Source of the DNA: an uncultured Clostridia bacterium
GTDB lineage: Bacteria > Bacillota > Clostridia > Oscillospirales > Ruminococcaceae
DNA: 48,915 nucleotides
Direction: 5' to 3'
NCBI GenBank assembly: GCA_947625375.1
Contig: CANQOC010000017.1
Span: 1 to 48,915 of the forward strand
Shown here: piece by piece, positions 14,447-23,215 of the stretch
How positions within the stretch are numbered: position 1 is the first letter of the stretch
Layout: each line of letters opens with the position of its first letter
Notes under the pieces: model-generated
Seen by the model: only the letters and a program-made list of their open reading frames with translations
Told to the model about the DNA's origin: nothing
Database searches by the model: none
Position numbers and translations under genes: made by a program

Positions 14447-16749
14447 TTGTTTTTGACGGCGGATTCGGGAGCGAGCTTGAACGCCGCGGTCTCGGGGGTA
14501 TTCCCGAGGATTTGAACATCACCCACGCCGAGGATATTAGGGCGATACACCGCGATTATTCCGCCGCCGACGTCATCACCGCGAACACCTTCGGACTTAA
14601 CCGGATTAAGTATCACGGCGCATATGACCTCGAAACGGTCGCAAGGGCCGCCGCCGAAAACGCAAGGGCGGCGGGAAAGCCGGTCTTCTGGGACATGGGA
14701 CCCACCGGAGCGATGTTAAAGCCGCTCGGGACGCTCGGCTTCGAGGAGGCATATGACGCCTTTGCCGAGATTGCGCGGATTGCCGACGGTCTTGCCGACG
14801 GCTTTATATGTGAGACCTTTTCGGACATCTATGAGCTTAAGGCCTGCCTCTTGGCGCTTAAGGACAACACAAAAAAGCCGGTCTGCGCGACCGTGACCTT
14901 TGATTCGACCGGGCGGACGCTCACCGGCTCGACGCCCGAGATTGCGGCGGCGGTAATCGAGGGACTCGGCGCCGACGCGCTCGGGGTGAACTGTTCCCTC
15001 GGACCGAAGGAGCTTCTGCCGATTGTCGAGCGGCTTTTAAGGTCGACCTCGCTTCCGGTGATTGTCCAGCCGAACAGGGGACTGCCGGTCCTCGAGGGCG
15101 GGCGGACGGTATATAAGCTCGGAATCGACGAATTCGACGAATACACCGAAAGGGCGGTAGAGCTCGGGGTCAGCGCCGTCGGCGGCTGCTGCGGCACAAC
15201 GCCGGAATTCATCGAAAGGATATCCCGGTTCTCCGGGCAGCCGGTCAGGGAGCATGAATATACTCCGTCGACGGCGGTATGCTCGCCGACGGTTATGACC
15301 GTCATCGACGGGGTGAAGCTTTGCGGCGAAAGGCTTAATCCGACCGGAAAAAAGGCGCTCAAAGAGGCGCTCATAAACCGCGACTTCGACTATCTCATCG
15401 ACGAAGCCGTCAAGCAGCAGGAGGCAGGCGCAGACCTCCTGGACCTCAACTGCGGACTGCCTCAGGTCGACGAAAAATCGCTGATGCCCGAGGCGGTTCG
15501 GCGGATACAGGAGTTCTGCGACCTGCCGCTTCAGATCGACTCGTCCGACGCCGAGGCTGTCGAGGCGGGGGTCAGGGCGTATAACGGCATACCGCTTATA
15601 AACAGCGTCAACGGCGACGAGGCGGTGATGTCGAAAATCTTCCCGATTGCGAAGAAATACGGCGCGGTCGTGCTCGGTCTCGCGATGGACGAAAACGGCG
15701 TCCCGAAGACGGCGGAGGGGCGGCTCGAAATCGCCGAAAGAATCGTCCGCCGCGCGGCGGATTACGGCATCCCGCGGCACAGGATTATGATTGACACCCT
15801 TGTCGTGACGGCGTCGGCGGAGCAGGAGCTCGTTTCGGTGACGCTCGATGCGCTCAGGGCGGTGTCCGAGCGGGGAATCCGGACCGCGCTCGGGGTGTCG
15901 AACGTCTCGTTCGGACTGCCCTATCGCCCGCTTTTAAACCGGACGTTTCTCGCGATGGCGATGACCTGCGGACTGAATATGCCGATACTGAATCCGCTCG
16001 ACGGCGAGATGACCGGGACGGTCAAGGCGTTCAACGTCCTCTCGGGGATTGACGAAAACTCCGAGGAATATATCGCCGCGTATCACGACTATAAGCCGGC
16101 GAACGGCGCGGTGAGCATATCTTCAAAGACAGAGGAAAAGACCGCCGAAAGCCTTTATGACTGCGTAAAATCCGGACTTAAGAACAGAGCGGCGGAGCTT
16201 TGCGAAAGAGAACTCCTGACGAAAGAGCCGCTCGAAGTCGTCAACGAAATATTGATAAAAGCTCTCGACGAGGTCGGAAAGCTCTATGAGAGCGGAGTGC
16301 TTTTCTTGCCGCAGCTCGTTTCGAGCGCCGAGGCGGCAAAGGCGGCGTTCGCGGTCGTCGGGGCGCACATGCCGAAGGACGCGCCGAAGAAGGGGCGGGT
16401 TGTGCTCGCGACGGTCAAGGGCGACGTCCACGACATCGGGAAGAACATCGTCAGGGTGGTGCTCGAGTCCTACGGCTACGAGGTCACTGACCTCGGGAAA
16501 GACGTCCCGCCCGAGAGGGTGGTCGAAGCGTGGCGCGAAAAAAGGCCGATTGCGGTCGGACTTTCGGCGCTTATGACGACGACGGTCAGGGGAATGGCCG
16601 AGACGATTACTGCGCTCCGCGAGGCCGGCTGCGACGCAAAGATTTTCGTCGGCGGCGCCGTCCTCAACGCCGAGACCGCAAGCGCAATCGGCGCGGATTA
16701 CTACACCAAGGACGCCCTCGAGATGGCGAAGGTGATGGAGACGCTGTGA
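14422..16749 (+). CDS. metH: Cobalamin-dependent methionine synthase, short form
   Basis: A 775-residue enzyme that transfers a methyl group from methyl-THF to homocysteine. Residues 1-290 form the homocysteine domain with zinc ligands C191, C256 and C257 (GGCCGTT). About 300-570 is the methyl-THF (pterin-binding) domain starting CGERLNPTGK. The cobalamin cap and binding domains follow, with D-x-H-x-x-G as DVHDIG, giving H670 as lower axial ligand. The protein ends soon after, so the activation domain is absent and is provided by the preceding gene. I choose GTG at 14422 because AGGGAGGAGGG lies just before it and the protein then starts VLRFGERIVVFDGG as expected; an ATG at 14377 would add 15 unrelated residues. 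Confidence 0.95.
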   Translation: MLRFGERIVVFDGGFGSELERRGLGGIPEDLNITHAEDIRAIHRDYSAADVITANTFGLNRIKYHGAYDLETVARAAAENARAAGKPVFWDMGPTGAMLKPLGTLGFEEAYDAFAEIARIADGLADGFICETFSDIYELKACLLALKDNTKKPVCATVTFDSTGRTLTGSTPEIAAAVIEGLGADALGVNCSLGPKELLPIVERLLRSTSLPVIVQPNRGLPVLEGGRTVYKLGIDEFDEYTERAVELGVSAVGGCCGTTPEFIERISRFSGQPVREHEYTPSTAVCSPTVMTVIDGVKLCGERLNPTGKKALKEALINRDFDYLIDEAVKQQEAGADLLDLNCGLPQVDEKSLMPEAVRRIQEFCDLPLQIDSSDAEAVEAGVRAYNGIPLINSVNGDEAVMSKIFPIAKKYGAVVLGLAMDENGVPKTAEGRLEIAERIVRRAADYGIPRHRIMIDTLVVTASAEQELVSVTLDALRAVSERGIRTALGVSNVSFGLPYRPLLNRTFLAMAMTCGLNMPILNPLDGEMTGTVKAFNVLSGIDENSEEYIAAYHDYKPANGAVSISSKTEEKTAESLYDCVKSGLKNRAAELCERELLTKEPLEVVNEILIKALDEVGKLYESGVLFLPQLVSSAEAAKAAFAVVGAHMPKDAPKKGRVVLATVKGDVHDIGKNIVRVVLESYGYEVTDLGKDVPPERVVEAWREKRPIAVGLSALMTTTVRGMAETITALREAGCDAKIFVGGAVLNAETASAIGADYYTKDALEMAKVMETL

Positions 16750-16800
16750 AATACCGCACTCTATCCTCTATCTTCTACCCTCTATCTTCTATCATTCTAT
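16750..16800. repeat. Heptamer array after metH
   Basis: Six in-register 7-bp units of type TCTATCC/TCTATCT/TCTACCC lie between the metH stop and the next promoter. Confidence 0.65.
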
Positions 16801-16805
16801 TTTGA

Positions 16806-16834
16806 TTGACACCCGGGCGGTTTTATAGTATAAT
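16806..16834 (+). promoter_or_regulatory. Perfect consensus promoter of the GH31 gene
   Basis: TTGACA, 17-bp spacer, TATAAT: an exact match to the sigma-A consensus. A strong ribosome site AGGAGG lies before the ATG at 16870. Confidence 0.9.
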
Positions 16835-16869
16835 TCTTGTGACAGATTATTTTACAGGAGGTATTAACA

Positions 16870-18852
16870 ATGAGATTTGAAAACCGCGACGGCGCTCTTG
16901 TCTGCAAAACCGGCGGGGAGACGCTGAGAATCGAGCCTTGGGGCAAGGATTCGCTCCGCGTCCGCGCGACGATGCTCGCCGACTTCACCGGAAACGTCTG
17001 GGCGCTGACCGAAACGCCGAAGGAGTGTGCCGCCGAAATTTCGATTGACAACGGCTCGGCAAAAATCACCAACGGAAGGATATCGGCCGAGGTAAACTTT
17101 GCCGGCGTCGTCACCTATTATAAGGACGGAAAGCTTATTCTCCGCGAATATTTCCGCTCATACGGCGGGACGCTGTCGCAGAAGAGCCGCTGTCTTAAAA
17201 TCGTCAACCGCGAGTGGAAGGGAATCATCGGCGGGACCGAATATTCCCTCAACGTCAAGTTTGAGCCGAATTCGGGCGAAAAGATTTTCGGCATGGGGCA
17301 GTATCAGGACGGCTGTTTCGACCTTAAGGGCTGCACCCTTGAGCTTGCGCAGAGAAATTCACAGATTTCGGTGCCCTTTGCCGTCTCTTCCTTGGGATAC
17401 GGCTTCCTTTGGAACAATCCCGCCGTCGGAAGGGCGACCTTCGGCTGTAATTATACCGAGTGGATTGCCCGCGCGACCCGCGAGATGGACTATTACATAA
17501 CCGTCGCCGACACCCCGAAGGCAATTCTTGAAAACTATACCTCGGCAACCGGCAGAGCCGACATGTTCCCCGAGGACCTGATGGGACTTTGGCAGTGCAA
17601 GCTGAGATACCGCACACAGGAAGAGGTGCTTTCGGTCGCACGTCAGTACCAAAAAGAGGGAATCAAAATCGACCAGATTGTCATCGACTTCTTCCACTGG
17701 ACCGTACAGGGCGACTGGAAATTCGACAAGACCTATTGGCCCGACCCGAAGGCGATGGTCGACGAGCTTCACAGCATGGGAATAAAGGTGATAGTCTCGG
17801 TCTGGCCCTCGGTCGACAGAAAGAGCGAGAATTTCTATCCGATGACCGAGCGCGGACTCCTCATCAGGACCGAGCGCGGCGCGGCGCAGACCTATGACTA
17901 TCAGGGCGACTGCGTCGAAATCGACCCGTTCAATCCCGAGACGAGAAAATACGTCTGGGAGGTCTGCAAGAAGAATTACTATGACTACGGAATCGACGCC
18001 TTCTGGCTCGACAACTCCGAGCCGGACTACGGCGTATATGACTTCGAGAACTACCGCTATTCCGCCGGACCCGCCCTCGAGGTCAGCAATATGTACCCGC
18101 AGATGTACAGCCGAGTCTTCTATGACGAAATGTCAAAGGAAAATAAGCCGGTCGTGAACCTCCTGAGATGCGCGTGGGCTGGGTCGCAGAAGTACGGAAA
18201 CGTCGTCTGGTCGGGAGATGTCCCCTCGACCTTCGAGGCGTTCAGGGACCAGCTTAAGTGCGGACTGAATATGGGTCTCGCCGGAATTCCCTGGTGGACG
18301 ACCGATATCGGCGGATTTATGACCGACGACGTCAACGACCCGAATTTCCGTCAGCTTCTGATTCGCTGGTATCAGTTTGCGGTCTATTCCGCGGTCCTGA
18401 GAATGCACGGCGACAGAGGCCCTTACGACATTCCGCCGCTCGACGACCGCGATTGGGGCGGAGGATATCTCCACACCGGTCAGCCGAACGAGCTTTGGAG
18501 CTACGGCGAGGACAACTATAAAATCATGCGCCGCTACTACGACATACGCATCGCGATGCACGACTACATCAAGGGTCTTTATAAAGAGGCCCACGAGAAC
18601 GGCTCGCCGCTTATCCGCCCGATGTTCTATGAATTCCCCGAGGACAATGCCTGCTGGGAGCTTGACGACCAGTACATGTTCGGCGACAGGTATCTTGTCG
18701 CGCCGATATTCGAGCTGAACCGCTTCGAGCGCGAGGTATATCTCCCCGCGGGAAGCTGGAAGCTCACCTCGACCGGTGAGACCTTCTCCGGCGGACAGAC
18801 CGTAAAGGCCGCCGCGCCGATTGAGTACATGCCGGTGTTTGAGAGAATCTGA
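16870..18852 (+). CDS. Glycoside hydrolase family 31 (alpha-glucosidase/alpha-xylosidase)
   Basis: A 660-residue GH31 enzyme. An N-terminal beta domain (1-~230) is followed by the catalytic barrel. The nucleophile is D381 in FWLDNSEPD and the acid/base is D450 in VVWSGDVPSTF; the substrate-shaping motifs DFFHW and GIPWWTTDIGGF also fit. The C-terminal beta domain ends with VAPIFELNRFEREVYLPAGSW. There is no signal peptide, so it should act inside the cell on imported oligosaccharides. Family members cleave alpha-linked glucose or xylose; the sequence resembles alpha-xylosidase-like members but I cannot settle the specificity. It is a single-gene unit with its own consensus promoter and a probable terminator. 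Confidence 0.93.
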   Translation: MRFENRDGALVCKTGGETLRIEPWGKDSLRVRATMLADFTGNVWALTETPKECAAEISIDNGSAKITNGRISAEVNFAGVVTYYKDGKLILREYFRSYGGTLSQKSRCLKIVNREWKGIIGGTEYSLNVKFEPNSGEKIFGMGQYQDGCFDLKGCTLELAQRNSQISVPFAVSSLGYGFLWNNPAVGRATFGCNYTEWIARATREMDYYITVADTPKAILENYTSATGRADMFPEDLMGLWQCKLRYRTQEEVLSVARQYQKEGIKIDQIVIDFFHWTVQGDWKFDKTYWPDPKAMVDELHSMGIKVIVSVWPSVDRKSENFYPMTERGLLIRTERGAAQTYDYQGDCVEIDPFNPETRKYVWEVCKKNYYDYGIDAFWLDNSEPDYGVYDFENYRYSAGPALEVSNMYPQMYSRVFYDEMSKENKPVVNLLRCAWAGSQKYGNVVWSGDVPSTFEAFRDQLKCGLNMGLAGIPWWTTDIGGFMTDDVNDPNFRQLLIRWYQFAVYSAVLRMHGDRGPYDIPPLDDRDWGGGYLHTGQPNELWSYGEDNYKIMRRYYDIRIAMHDYIKGLYKEAHENGSPLIRPMFYEFPEDNACWELDDQYMFGDRYLVAPIFELNRFEREVYLPAGSWKLTSTGETFSGGQTVKAAAPIEYMPVFERI

Positions 18853-18864
18853 TATGTGAATCGT

Positions 18865-18895
18865 CCGTCCCTGCGCAAGCGGGGGCGGAGCGTTT
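18865..18895 (+). terminator. Probable terminator of the GH31 gene
   Basis: A 10-bp stem CCGTCCCTGC/GCGGGGGCGG (two G-T pairs) with a GCAA loop, followed by AGCGTTTT. The T-run is short, so strength is uncertain. Confidence 0.55.
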
Positions 18896-19058
18896 TAGAG
18901 GATAGAAGATAGAGATTGGAAGATAGAGGACAGAGGTCTGACTTCTCACTTCTGCTTTCTGGTTTCATCCCCTTGAGGGGCGGGTCGGGGAGGGGTGACT
19001 CAAAAGCATGAGCGCAGTGAATACCTTGTTCCGCCAGCGCGGCGTCGCTCCACCCCCC

Positions 19059-19165
19059 GGGCGCAGACGGCGCGCTTTGCGCGCAAACGAAAAGAGCAGA
19101 AAAACCCGCAAGCGGTTTTCCTGCTCTTTTCGTTTCGGCAGCCTTCGGCTGCCGCGTCTGCGCCC
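19059..19165 (+). repeat. Cloverleaf repeat D, copy 3
   Basis: Closing stem is GGGCGCAGACG/CGTCTGCGCCC; compared with copy 1 the inner part GTCC/GGAC is replaced by GACG/CGTC, a paired change. Arms: GCGCGC-TTT-GCGCGC, a long arm AACGAAAAGAGCAG with its complement, and CGGCAGCC-TTC-GGCTGCCG. Confidence 0.8.
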
Positions 19166-19196
19166 TCATAGGAGCTGAAGCTGGAGCGATGCGGAA

Positions 19197-19293
19197 CCCC
19201 TCCCCGTCGGGGAGGGGTAGGGGAGGGGGAATAGGCGTAATCGCGTCACCGTTAAGGTGACGTGATAAGCCGTCCGCCAACGGCGGACTCCTT
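19197..19293 (+). repeat. Hairpin module C, copy 1
   Basis: CCCCTCCCC-GTC-GGGGAGGGG, then CGTCACC-GTTAA-GGTGACG, then GTCCGCC-AAC-GGCGGAC. The last loop is AAC where other copies have GCAA. Confidence 0.7.
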
Positions 19294-19401
19294 TATAGCA
19301 ACGCGCGGAGTCGTCACAATTTCCCCGCCATCGGCTGACCCCTTTTAAAAGGTGCGACACCTTTGCAAGTTTATTGTACCGCTCGCAAGTGTCATTCACA
19401 C

Positions 19402-19500
19402 CCCCTCCCCGTCGGGGAGGGGTAGGGGTGGGGGAACAGGCGAAACGCGTCACGGCCGAGTGACGCGGGGAGCGTCCGCCGCAAGGCGGACCCCTTTTTT
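19402..19500 (+). repeat. Hairpin module C, copy 2
   Basis: Middle hairpin has changed to CGCGTCAC-GGCCGA-GTGACGCG while still pairing. The last hairpin GTCCGCC-GCAA-GGCGGAC is followed by CCCTTTTTT, so this copy could also act as a terminator on the plus strand. Confidence 0.7.
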
Positions 19501-19559
19501 GCGCCGCGCGATTATCAGATTCCCCCTCCTCCCCAACCCTTCACCCGCTTTACCGTCGC

Positions 19560-19588
19560 TTGATTTTCCCTGTCAGCTGTAGTATAAT
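19560..19588 (+). promoter_or_regulatory. Predicted promoter of the DUF3737 gene
   Basis: TTGATT, 17-bp spacer, TATAAT; ribosome site AGGAGG follows and the ATG is at 19611. Confidence 0.75.
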
Positions 19589-19610
19589 ACCGGTACAAGG
19601 AGGCAGGAAT

Positions 19611-20459
19611 ATGCGCAAAAAAATAACCGGCGGCCGGTTTGACGCCGAAAGGGCGCTCTATCACTCGGTCATGACCGATATCGAAAACTGTACGTTCGCG
19701 GGACCCGCCGACGGAGAGTCGGTGCTCAAGGAGTCGCGCGACATAAACGTCAGCGGCTGCGGTTTCTCGCTCCGCTACCCGATGTGGCACGTCGACGGCT
19801 TCACTCTCCGCGGCTCCGAAATGGACGAACTGACCCGCGCGGCAATCTGGTACAGCGCCCGCGGAAAGATTTCCGACTGCACCCTAAGGGGCATCAAGGC
19901 GGTGCGCGAGTGCAGCGACATCGAAATCCGCCGCGCCGAAATCGTCTCGGCCGAATTCGGGTGGAAGTCCTCGGGAATCACCCTTATAGACACAAATATT
20001 CAGAGCGAATACATATTTTTCGACAGCCGGGACATTCGGCTCGAAAACGTCGGAATGTCGGGAAAATATTCGTTCCAATACGTCGAAAATCTCGTCATCG
20101 AAAACTCGCGCCTCGACACCAAGGACGCCTTTTGGCACGCCAAGAACGTCACCGTCAGGGACACCGAGGTCAAGGGCGAATATCTCGGCTGGTTCTCGGA
20201 CGGTCTGACGCTTATCAACTGTAAAATTTCGGGCACCCAGCCGCTCTGCTACTGCAAGAATCTGAGGCTGATTAACTGCGAGATGGCGCCCGACTGCGAC
20301 CTCGCTTTTGAATACTCCGACGTCGAAGCCGACATCATCGGCCATATAACGTCGGTCAAGAATCCGAAGTCCGGAACCGTCACCTGTGACTCCGTCGGCG
20401 AAATCATCACCGACGACCCCGTCACCGAGTGCACCGGCAGGGTCGTGACGAGAGGGTAG
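19611..20459 (+). CDS. DUF3737 family right-handed beta-helix protein
   Basis: A 282-residue protein of the DUF3737 family. It is built of repeated short strands of the type 'SxDIxVSGCxF', 'CSDIEIRRAEI', 'VENLVIENSRL', 'AKNVTVRDTEV', 'CKNLRLINCEM', spaced by about 20 residues, which is the pattern of a right-handed parallel beta helix. It has no signal peptide. Members are widespread in gut Firmicutes and have no established biochemical role. The ATG at 19611 follows AGGAGG by seven bases, and an in-frame start further up would lie inside the promoter. Its neighbours are glycosidases, which may hint at carbohydrate-related work, but the link is weak. Confidence 0.88.
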   Translation: MRKKITGGRFDAERALYHSVMTDIENCTFAGPADGESVLKESRDINVSGCGFSLRYPMWHVDGFTLRGSEMDELTRAAIWYSARGKISDCTLRGIKAVRECSDIEIRRAEIVSAEFGWKSSGITLIDTNIQSEYIFFDSRDIRLENVGMSGKYSFQYVENLVIENSRLDTKDAFWHAKNVTVRDTEVKGEYLGWFSDGLTLINCKISGTQPLCYCKNLRLINCEMAPDCDLAFEYSDVEADIIGHITSVKNPKSGTVTCDSVGEIITDDPVTECTGRVVTRG

Positions 20460-20479
20460 ACGGGTGCAACCCCCCCTGA

Positions 20480-20608
20480 AAGGATATCGCTTTATATTTA
20501 ATTGCAAACGAAAATGCTGTTCCCTTTTACGAAAAGCTCGGCATGAAGAAAGCAGATGATGTAATGCAATACAACCATATTGAATGGACGGAGTTTACAG
20601 TACAATAG
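20480..20608 (+). pseudogene. C-terminal remnant of a GNAT acetyltransferase
   Basis: One open frame reads IANENAVPFYEKLGMKKADD and on to YNHIEWTEFTVQ with a stop at 20606. The N-x-x-A-x-x-F-Y-x-x-x-G-F/M pattern is the acetyl-CoA-binding end of GNAT N-acetyltransferases. Upstream in frame there is a stop at 20477 and no room for the ~110 missing residues, because the DUF3737 gene ends at 20459. The fragment is AT-richer than its neighbours. It is a decayed gene fragment left by deletion or by insertion of the DUF3737 unit. Confidence 0.8.
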
Positions 20609-20650
20609 ATGTATGAAAATTCCGGTTTATCCGCAAGATGAATTTATGCA

Positions 20651-20681
20651 AAAAAGCAGACGGTTTCCGCGTCTGCTTTTT
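20651..20681. terminator. Terminator of the GH5 gene (duplicate of 107-132)
   Basis: Stem AAAAAGCAGACG/CGTCTGCTTTTT with a short loop. On the minus strand it gives a T-run after the endoglucanase stop at 20708. The flank ttatccgcaagatgaat at 20624 matches the sequence at 80. Confidence 0.8.
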
Positions 20682-20707
20682 CTGTATAAACACCGCAACC
20701 GGACTCT

Positions 20708-22096
20708 TTACTTTATCCCCGTCAGCTTCTTGATGAAGTCCGGGCGGCTGAATTTCGCGTGTTCGCGGTCGTATTCTCCGCCGGGGGTGTCCCAGAGGAC
20801 GGGGCAGAAGCCCTTTTCGGCGGCGGCGGACGCGACGGCGAGCGTCCACTTTTCGATGACGCTGCGGGACTTGTTGTCGCCGAAGCAGCCGTATTCGCCG
20901 ATGATGACCGGAATTCCCTTTTTCGCAAAGTTTTCGTCCATCATGTCCATATACTTTTCAAGCTCGGCATAGTCGGCGTCGGTGCCCCAGCTCGTCCGCG
21001 CCTTCCCCCAGTCGACGTCGCTGTCAATAAGGCAGAGCACCGCCGGTGTATAGTAGTGAACCGAAATCGCACAGCGGCCGGCGGGGTCGTTCGGCATCTT
21101 GAATTCCTTGGCGCATGCGTGGTCGATATTCGTCCAGTACGACGCAATCAGAAGGTGCCGCTCGGGGTTGTTTCCGCCCGAGGCGCGGATTGTGTCGACG
21201 AATTTTTGATTTATTTTGTTGAACATATTGAACGCCTTTGACTTTCCGGTCGTCCCGCCGTACTGGTTCCAGACGCTGTCGAAGCCGACCTCGTTCATCG
21301 ACTCGAACATCAGTCCCTCGCCGTAATCCTTGAACCTCTCTGCGATTTGCTTCCATATATTTTCATATATGACAAGCGTTCCCTCGAAATTCTTTTCAAA
21401 CTTCGCCGGCCAGTCGTCGTGGTGAGTGTTCAGGATACAGTACATGCCGCTGTCGAGAATCCACCCGACGACCTCTTCGATGCGGTCCATGAACTCCTTC
21501 GGGATATTCCCCTTTGAGTCGGCGAGGAGCGTCCACGAAACGGGAAGGCGCATCACCCCGAACCCGGCGTCGGCGTATCCTTGAATCATCTCTTCGGTGA
21601 TAATCGGACTTCCCCAAGCGGTCTCCTGATTCGAGACGGTCTTCTCGAACCAATCTCCGGTCGAGTCGAGGGTGTTCCCGAGATTTATCCCGATGCCCAT
21701 ATCGGCGACGATTTCGGCGGTCGTGCGGCCGCTCATTCCGCCGTCGGATTTTTTAGAGGACGCCGCTTTTTTAGTGCCCGCGGTCACGGTTACGACGGGG
21801 GATTCCTTCTTCCCGCCGCTGACCTTAAAGTCGTAGCTCACGCCGTTCTGAAGTCCCGAGACCGTCGCGGCGGTCTTCTTTGTGTTCCCGGCAATCTTCC
21901 ATGAAGACGCCGCCGTCCGCTTCCAGCTGACGGTATAGCTCTCCGCGCCCGAGTCGTTCCAGCGAAGCGAGACCTTTTTGTCGCCCGCCGTCGCCCTGAA
22001 TCCGGCGATACCGCCCGCCGCGTCGGCGAAAATCTCCGCCGCCCCGCAGGTGCACAGAATTATAACCGCCAGAATCACCGCAATAATTTTTTTCAT
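20708..22096 (-). CDS. Secreted GH5 endoglucanase with fibronectin type III domain
   Basis: A 462-residue secreted protein. Residues 1-25 are a signal peptide (MKKIIAVILAVIILCTCGAA). Residues about 27-108 form a fibronectin type III domain, then a short Ser/Lys linker, then a GH5 catalytic barrel from about 120. Acid/base E269 lies in FESMNEVG and nucleophile E401 in VIIGEYG; H225 in NTHHDDW and HYYTP also fit cellulase family GH5. It should cut beta-1,4-glucan or a related beta-glucan outside the cell. The ATG at 22096 is chosen because GGAGG lies six bases upstream and the signal peptide then starts properly. Minus-strand, single gene, with consensus-like promoter and terminator. Confidence 0.94.
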   Translation of the reverse strand: MKKIIAVILAVIILCTCGAAEIFADAAGGIAGFRATAGDKKVSLRWNDSGAESYTVSWKRTAASSWKIAGNTKKTAATVSGLQNGVSYDFKVSGGKKESPVVTVTAGTKKAASSKKSDGGMSGRTTAEIVADMGIGINLGNTLDSTGDWFEKTVSNQETAWGSPIITEEMIQGYADAGFGVMRLPVSWTLLADSKGNIPKEFMDRIEEVVGWILDSGMYCILNTHHDDWPAKFEKNFEGTLVIYENIWKQIAERFKDYGEGLMFESMNEVGFDSVWNQYGGTTGKSKAFNMFNKINQKFVDTIRASGGNNPERHLLIASYWTNIDHACAKEFKMPNDPAGRCAISVHYYTPAVLCLIDSDVDWGKARTSWGTDADYAELEKYMDMMDENFAKKGIPVIIGEYGCFGDNKSRSVIEKWTLAVASAAAEKGFCPVLWDTPGGEYDREHAKFSRPDFIKKLTGIK

Positions 22097-22145
22097 ACAA
22101 AACCTCCGTTCGTCACTGCCCGCGCCCCGCGCTGCCTTTGGGGAT

Positions 22146-22174
22146 ATTATAATACATTTTGATGGGGAATGCAA
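22146..22174 (-). promoter_or_regulatory. Predicted promoter of the GH5 gene
   Basis: On the minus strand TTGCAT (22174-22169), 17-bp spacer, TATAAT (22151-22146). Confidence 0.75.
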
Positions 22175-22510
22175 GGGGAGGGGACAGATTGGCAGAAGGC
22201 AGAGGGAAGATGTCAGAACTTTGACCCCCGACCGCGCTGATTGCCACGTTGAGGGGGTGTTGAGGAAACTTAGAAGCGCTGCAAAAGCCGATAAAGACGC
22301 CGCACTGCCGGTAATAAGGTATTCGCTTCGCGAATGCTATTTTCATACTCCCACCCCCTTCCCCCTCCCACATGGGAGGGGGTTCATGTTGCTAAAACTT
22401 TTGATGTCCGCCTGACGGCGTGGAAATCTTGTGCTGCGTCATACGTCGCTAAATGCGTTTACTTTGTGATACGCTAAACGCTTCATTTTAGATGTTTCCC
22501 CGTCCATTTT

Positions 22511-22620
22511 CTTCCACACCCCCTGCCCCCTCTCCCTCAGTGAGAGAGAGGGGGTTCCACCCCACACCCGGCCGTTCACGGTCGTGAACGACGCGACCAC
22601 TCCCCTCAAGGGGAGTGGTA
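22511..22620 (-). repeat. Three-hairpin module B, copy 2
   Basis: Reverse orientation. Middle hairpin is GCCGTTCAC-GGTC-GTGAACGAC, with one mismatched pair; the outer CCACTCCCC-TCAA-GGGGAGTGG is intact. Confidence 0.7.
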
Positions 22621-22787
22621 CCGGGCAGGGAAGGACACTTGAGAGCGTTACAAATAATTTACAGAGGCGTCGCACTGCCATAAATAAGGAATTCGCTTCG
22701 CTCATGCTATTATTAGACTCCTATCCCCCTGTCCCCCTTACCACATGGAAAGGGGGAACGCATCGCTTCGGTTTCAGCTCCTGTGAC

Positions 22788-22895
22788 GGCGCAGTCCGGC
22801 GCGCGAAGCGCGCAAACGAAAATATCGTGAAAATTCCCGCCGGAATTTTCACGATATTTTCGTTCAGACCGTCTTCGACGGTCGCGGCTGCGTGC
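22788..22895 (+). repeat. Cloverleaf repeat D, copy 4
   Basis: Small arm is GACCGTC-TTC-GACGGTC, different from GGCAGCC/GGCTGCC in copies 1-3 but fully paired. Long arm is AACGAAAATATCGTG with tip AATTCC..GGAATT. Closing stem GCGCAG/CTGCGT is slightly eroded. It joins E2 directly. Confidence 0.8.
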
Positions 22896-22976
22896 ATAAG
22901 CTTGTTTTATAGCTGTTCACGCTTCGCAATCGTGAACGATTGATTGCTCGCGCTCACAGATAAAACAAGCGTATGC
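22894..22976. repeat. 83-bp long inverted repeat E, copy 2
   Basis: Reverse complement of E1 with few changes, ends GCATAAGCTTGTTTTAT and ATAAAACAAGCGTATGC. As in copy 1 its AAGCTTATGC end faces a cloverleaf. Confidence 0.75.
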
Positions 22977-23215
22977 TGTCAGAGAACAGAAATCAGATTG
23001 TCAGATGTCAGAACCAACAGAGCCGCTGTATTGCTGCTCAATTTTCCCCGCCGTCAGGCGGCACTGTAAAGTATGAGCAATACAACCCCCTCCCATGTGG
23101 GAGGGGGTAGGGGTGGGAGACTAAAGATGGCATGAGCGAAGCGAATTCCTTATAGCAAGGTATGGCACCGGCACGCAACTTTTCTAAAACCTGCGAAAGT
23201 GTCCTCCTTGCCCGG

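Larger units (their letters stand above)
18890..19550. repeat. Repeat-filled intergenic block 2
   Basis: No gene is seen. It holds a 7-bp array (18895-18960) that switches from the AGAAGAT-type orientation to the TCTGACT orientation near 18937, then cloverleaf D3, two C modules (C1, C2) and between them a degraded stretch with TTTCCCCGCCATCGG, a relic of the GCCGTCAGGCGGC-type hairpin seen elsewhere. Confidence 0.75.
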
